Position numbers and translations under genes: made by a program
Source: Candidatus Dormiibacterota bacterium
GTDB lineage: Bacteria > Chloroflexota > Dormibacteria > Aeolococcales > Bog-877
Direction: 5' to 3'
NCBI GenBank assembly: GCA_003135035.1
Contig: PLDE01000173.1
Coordinates: 1,122-7,726 of the forward strand
DNA: 6,605 nucleotides
Shown here: one piece after another, positions 5,950-6,605 of the stretch
How positions within the stretch are numbered: position 1 is the stretch's first letter
How the letters are laid out: each line of letters opens with the position of its first letter
The notes under the pieces: generated by a model
What the model was told of the DNA's origin: nothing
Databases searched by the model: none
Seen by the model: the letters and a program-made list of their open reading frames with translations, nothing else

Positions 5950-6605
5950 TCATACGGAGAGTCGGCGCTGGCGACGGCTCATTAGCCAAAGCAGGAGGGT
6001 TACCAGGAAGACCGAGACAACCGTGACCGCCGCCGTTCCCACCAGCTCGGCGCCGGCGCTGGGCGGGCTGTAGGTAGGCGGTTGGGGCAGCGCCTGCAGG
6101 CGGTGCAGGTAGAGGCCGCCCCGCGAAACCGCCACCACCAGTCCGTGAGCGTGGGTGGAGAAGACGGGTCCCACGGTCGCGAGCTGAGAGATTCTCGCAT
6201 CAGGAGGGGGCGCCCGATACCAGGTGTACCCGCCGTCGGGCGTGAGCAGGGTGCCGAAGCCGTCTGTCCCCAGGTATGCCGAAGTCACCCCATCCGCGAC
6301 CAAGGAGGTCACCGTCGGTACCCCGCCCAGTCCGCCGTAGGGCAAGACTTGGAACGCTCTAGCCCAACCCCCCCCAACCCCCCGCCAGATCAGCCCACCT
6401 GGCTCCCCGACCAGGCACACACCGCTGGAGAGCTCAGCCAGAGCCTTGGTCGTGCGGCCGACCGTGGGCGCGCTCCGGGTCTCTAGCCAGCGACCCCCTG
6501 CCGGGCGCTCCCAGAGACGACCACTCACCAGCGCCAGCCAGGCGTGCCCTGGATTGGGTGGCGCTATCACCGCCAGTGCACCGCCGGAGGTGATCTTGCT
6601 GAGCG
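5950..6605 (-). CDS. C-terminally membrane-anchored beta-propeller-like protein (5' truncated)
   Basis: The frame is open to the window edge, so the GTG at 6570 need not be the start; at least 217 residues are visible. Numbering from that GTG, the chain is rich in short strands separated by Gly/Pro turns. It contains one good Asp-box, TPDGGYTW at 110-117 (T-x-D-x-G-x-T-W), typical of BNR/sialidase-like or YCF48-like propeller blades. Other blade-like repeats are HAWLALVSGRLWERPAGGRW at 9-28 and STHAHGLVVAVSRGGLYL at 138-155. A Pro-rich linker (161-170) leads to one membrane helix at about 175-197 and a basic tail RRQRRLSV, so the propeller probably sits outside the membrane and the tail inside. 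It lies 64 nt upstream of the nucleotidyltransferase fusion and is likely in the same transcript. Ligand and function are unknown. Runs of six and eight G cross codons 64-69. Confidence 0.7.
   Translation of the reverse strand, partial: LSKITSGGALAVIAPPNPGHAWLALVSGRLWERPAGGRWLETRSAPTVGRTTKALAELSSGVCLVGEPGGLIWRGVGGGWARAFQVLPYGGLGGVPTVTSLVADGVTSAYLGTDGFGTLLTPDGGYTWYRAPPPDARISQLATVGPVFSTHAHGLVVAVSRGGLYLHRLQALPQPPTYSPPSAGAELVGTAAVTVVSVFLVTLLLWLMSRRQRRLSV
6363..6383 (-). repeat. G-tract cluster inside the propeller gene
   Basis: On the minus strand (the coding strand) the order is G6 (6383-6378), TT, G8 (6375-6368), TT, GGG (6365-6363). This gives at least four runs of three G with short loops, the pattern of a G-quadruplex. 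It is also a slippage-prone homopolymer. As given, the reading frame is kept through it (Arg-Gly-Val-Gly-Gly-Gly-Trp). Confidence 0.7.

Noticed and set aside
1..6605. CRISPR array, insertion sequence, integrase or rRNA
   Set aside because: No regularly spaced repeats, terminal inverted repeats with a transposase, recombinase motifs or rRNA sequence were seen on either strand.

Overview
The window is high-GC bacterial DNA. It most resembles an actinobacterium or a related high-GC lineage, because of four things: the APC permease with a cytosolic stress-protein-like tail, the GTG/TTG start codons, the VapC toxin with an actinobacterial-style C-terminus, and a GDP-mannose-type pyrophosphorylase fused to a phosphomannomutase-like domain. 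That placement is inference. No rRNA or marker gene is present to fix it.

Layout, left to right. (1) 3-782 (+): the 3' part of an amino-acid permease gene, cut by the window edge. (2) About 800-3243: a roughly 2.4 kb accessory-looking block. It is bordered on the left by a decayed tRNA-Gly(CCC)-like sequence (anticodon and T arms kept) and on the right by a decayed tRNA 5' half (acceptor 5' strand and D arm kept). The two remnants share a 23-nt stretch with 20 identities in the same orientation. Inside lie a cluster of small palindromes (991-1089), a vapBC type II toxin-antitoxin pair on the minus strand (1103-1701), a two-gene plus-strand operon of unrecognised proteins (1955-2958) with a hairpin just after it, and one intact tRNA-Gly(CCC) gene on the minus strand (3073-3144). 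(3) 3318-6605 (-): a membrane-anchored beta-propeller-like protein (5' end outside the window), followed after 64 nt by an 855-residue sugar-1-phosphate nucleotidyltransferase / hexapeptide-repeat / phosphomannomutase-like fusion.

How the parts may work together. The two right-hand minus-strand genes are probably co-transcribed. The fusion protein points to synthesis of an activated sugar such as GDP-mannose for cell-envelope polymers, while its upstream neighbour is an envelope protein held by one C-terminal membrane helix. The phosphomannomutase-like part keeps the serine-loop position but has lost the metal-binding and phosphate-binding signatures, so it may be structural or regulatory rather than catalytic. 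The middle block looks like a small island or scar at a tRNA-Gly(CCC) locus carrying a toxin-antitoxin pair, an unknown two-gene cassette and a working copy of the same tRNA. No integrase or transposase was seen in the window.
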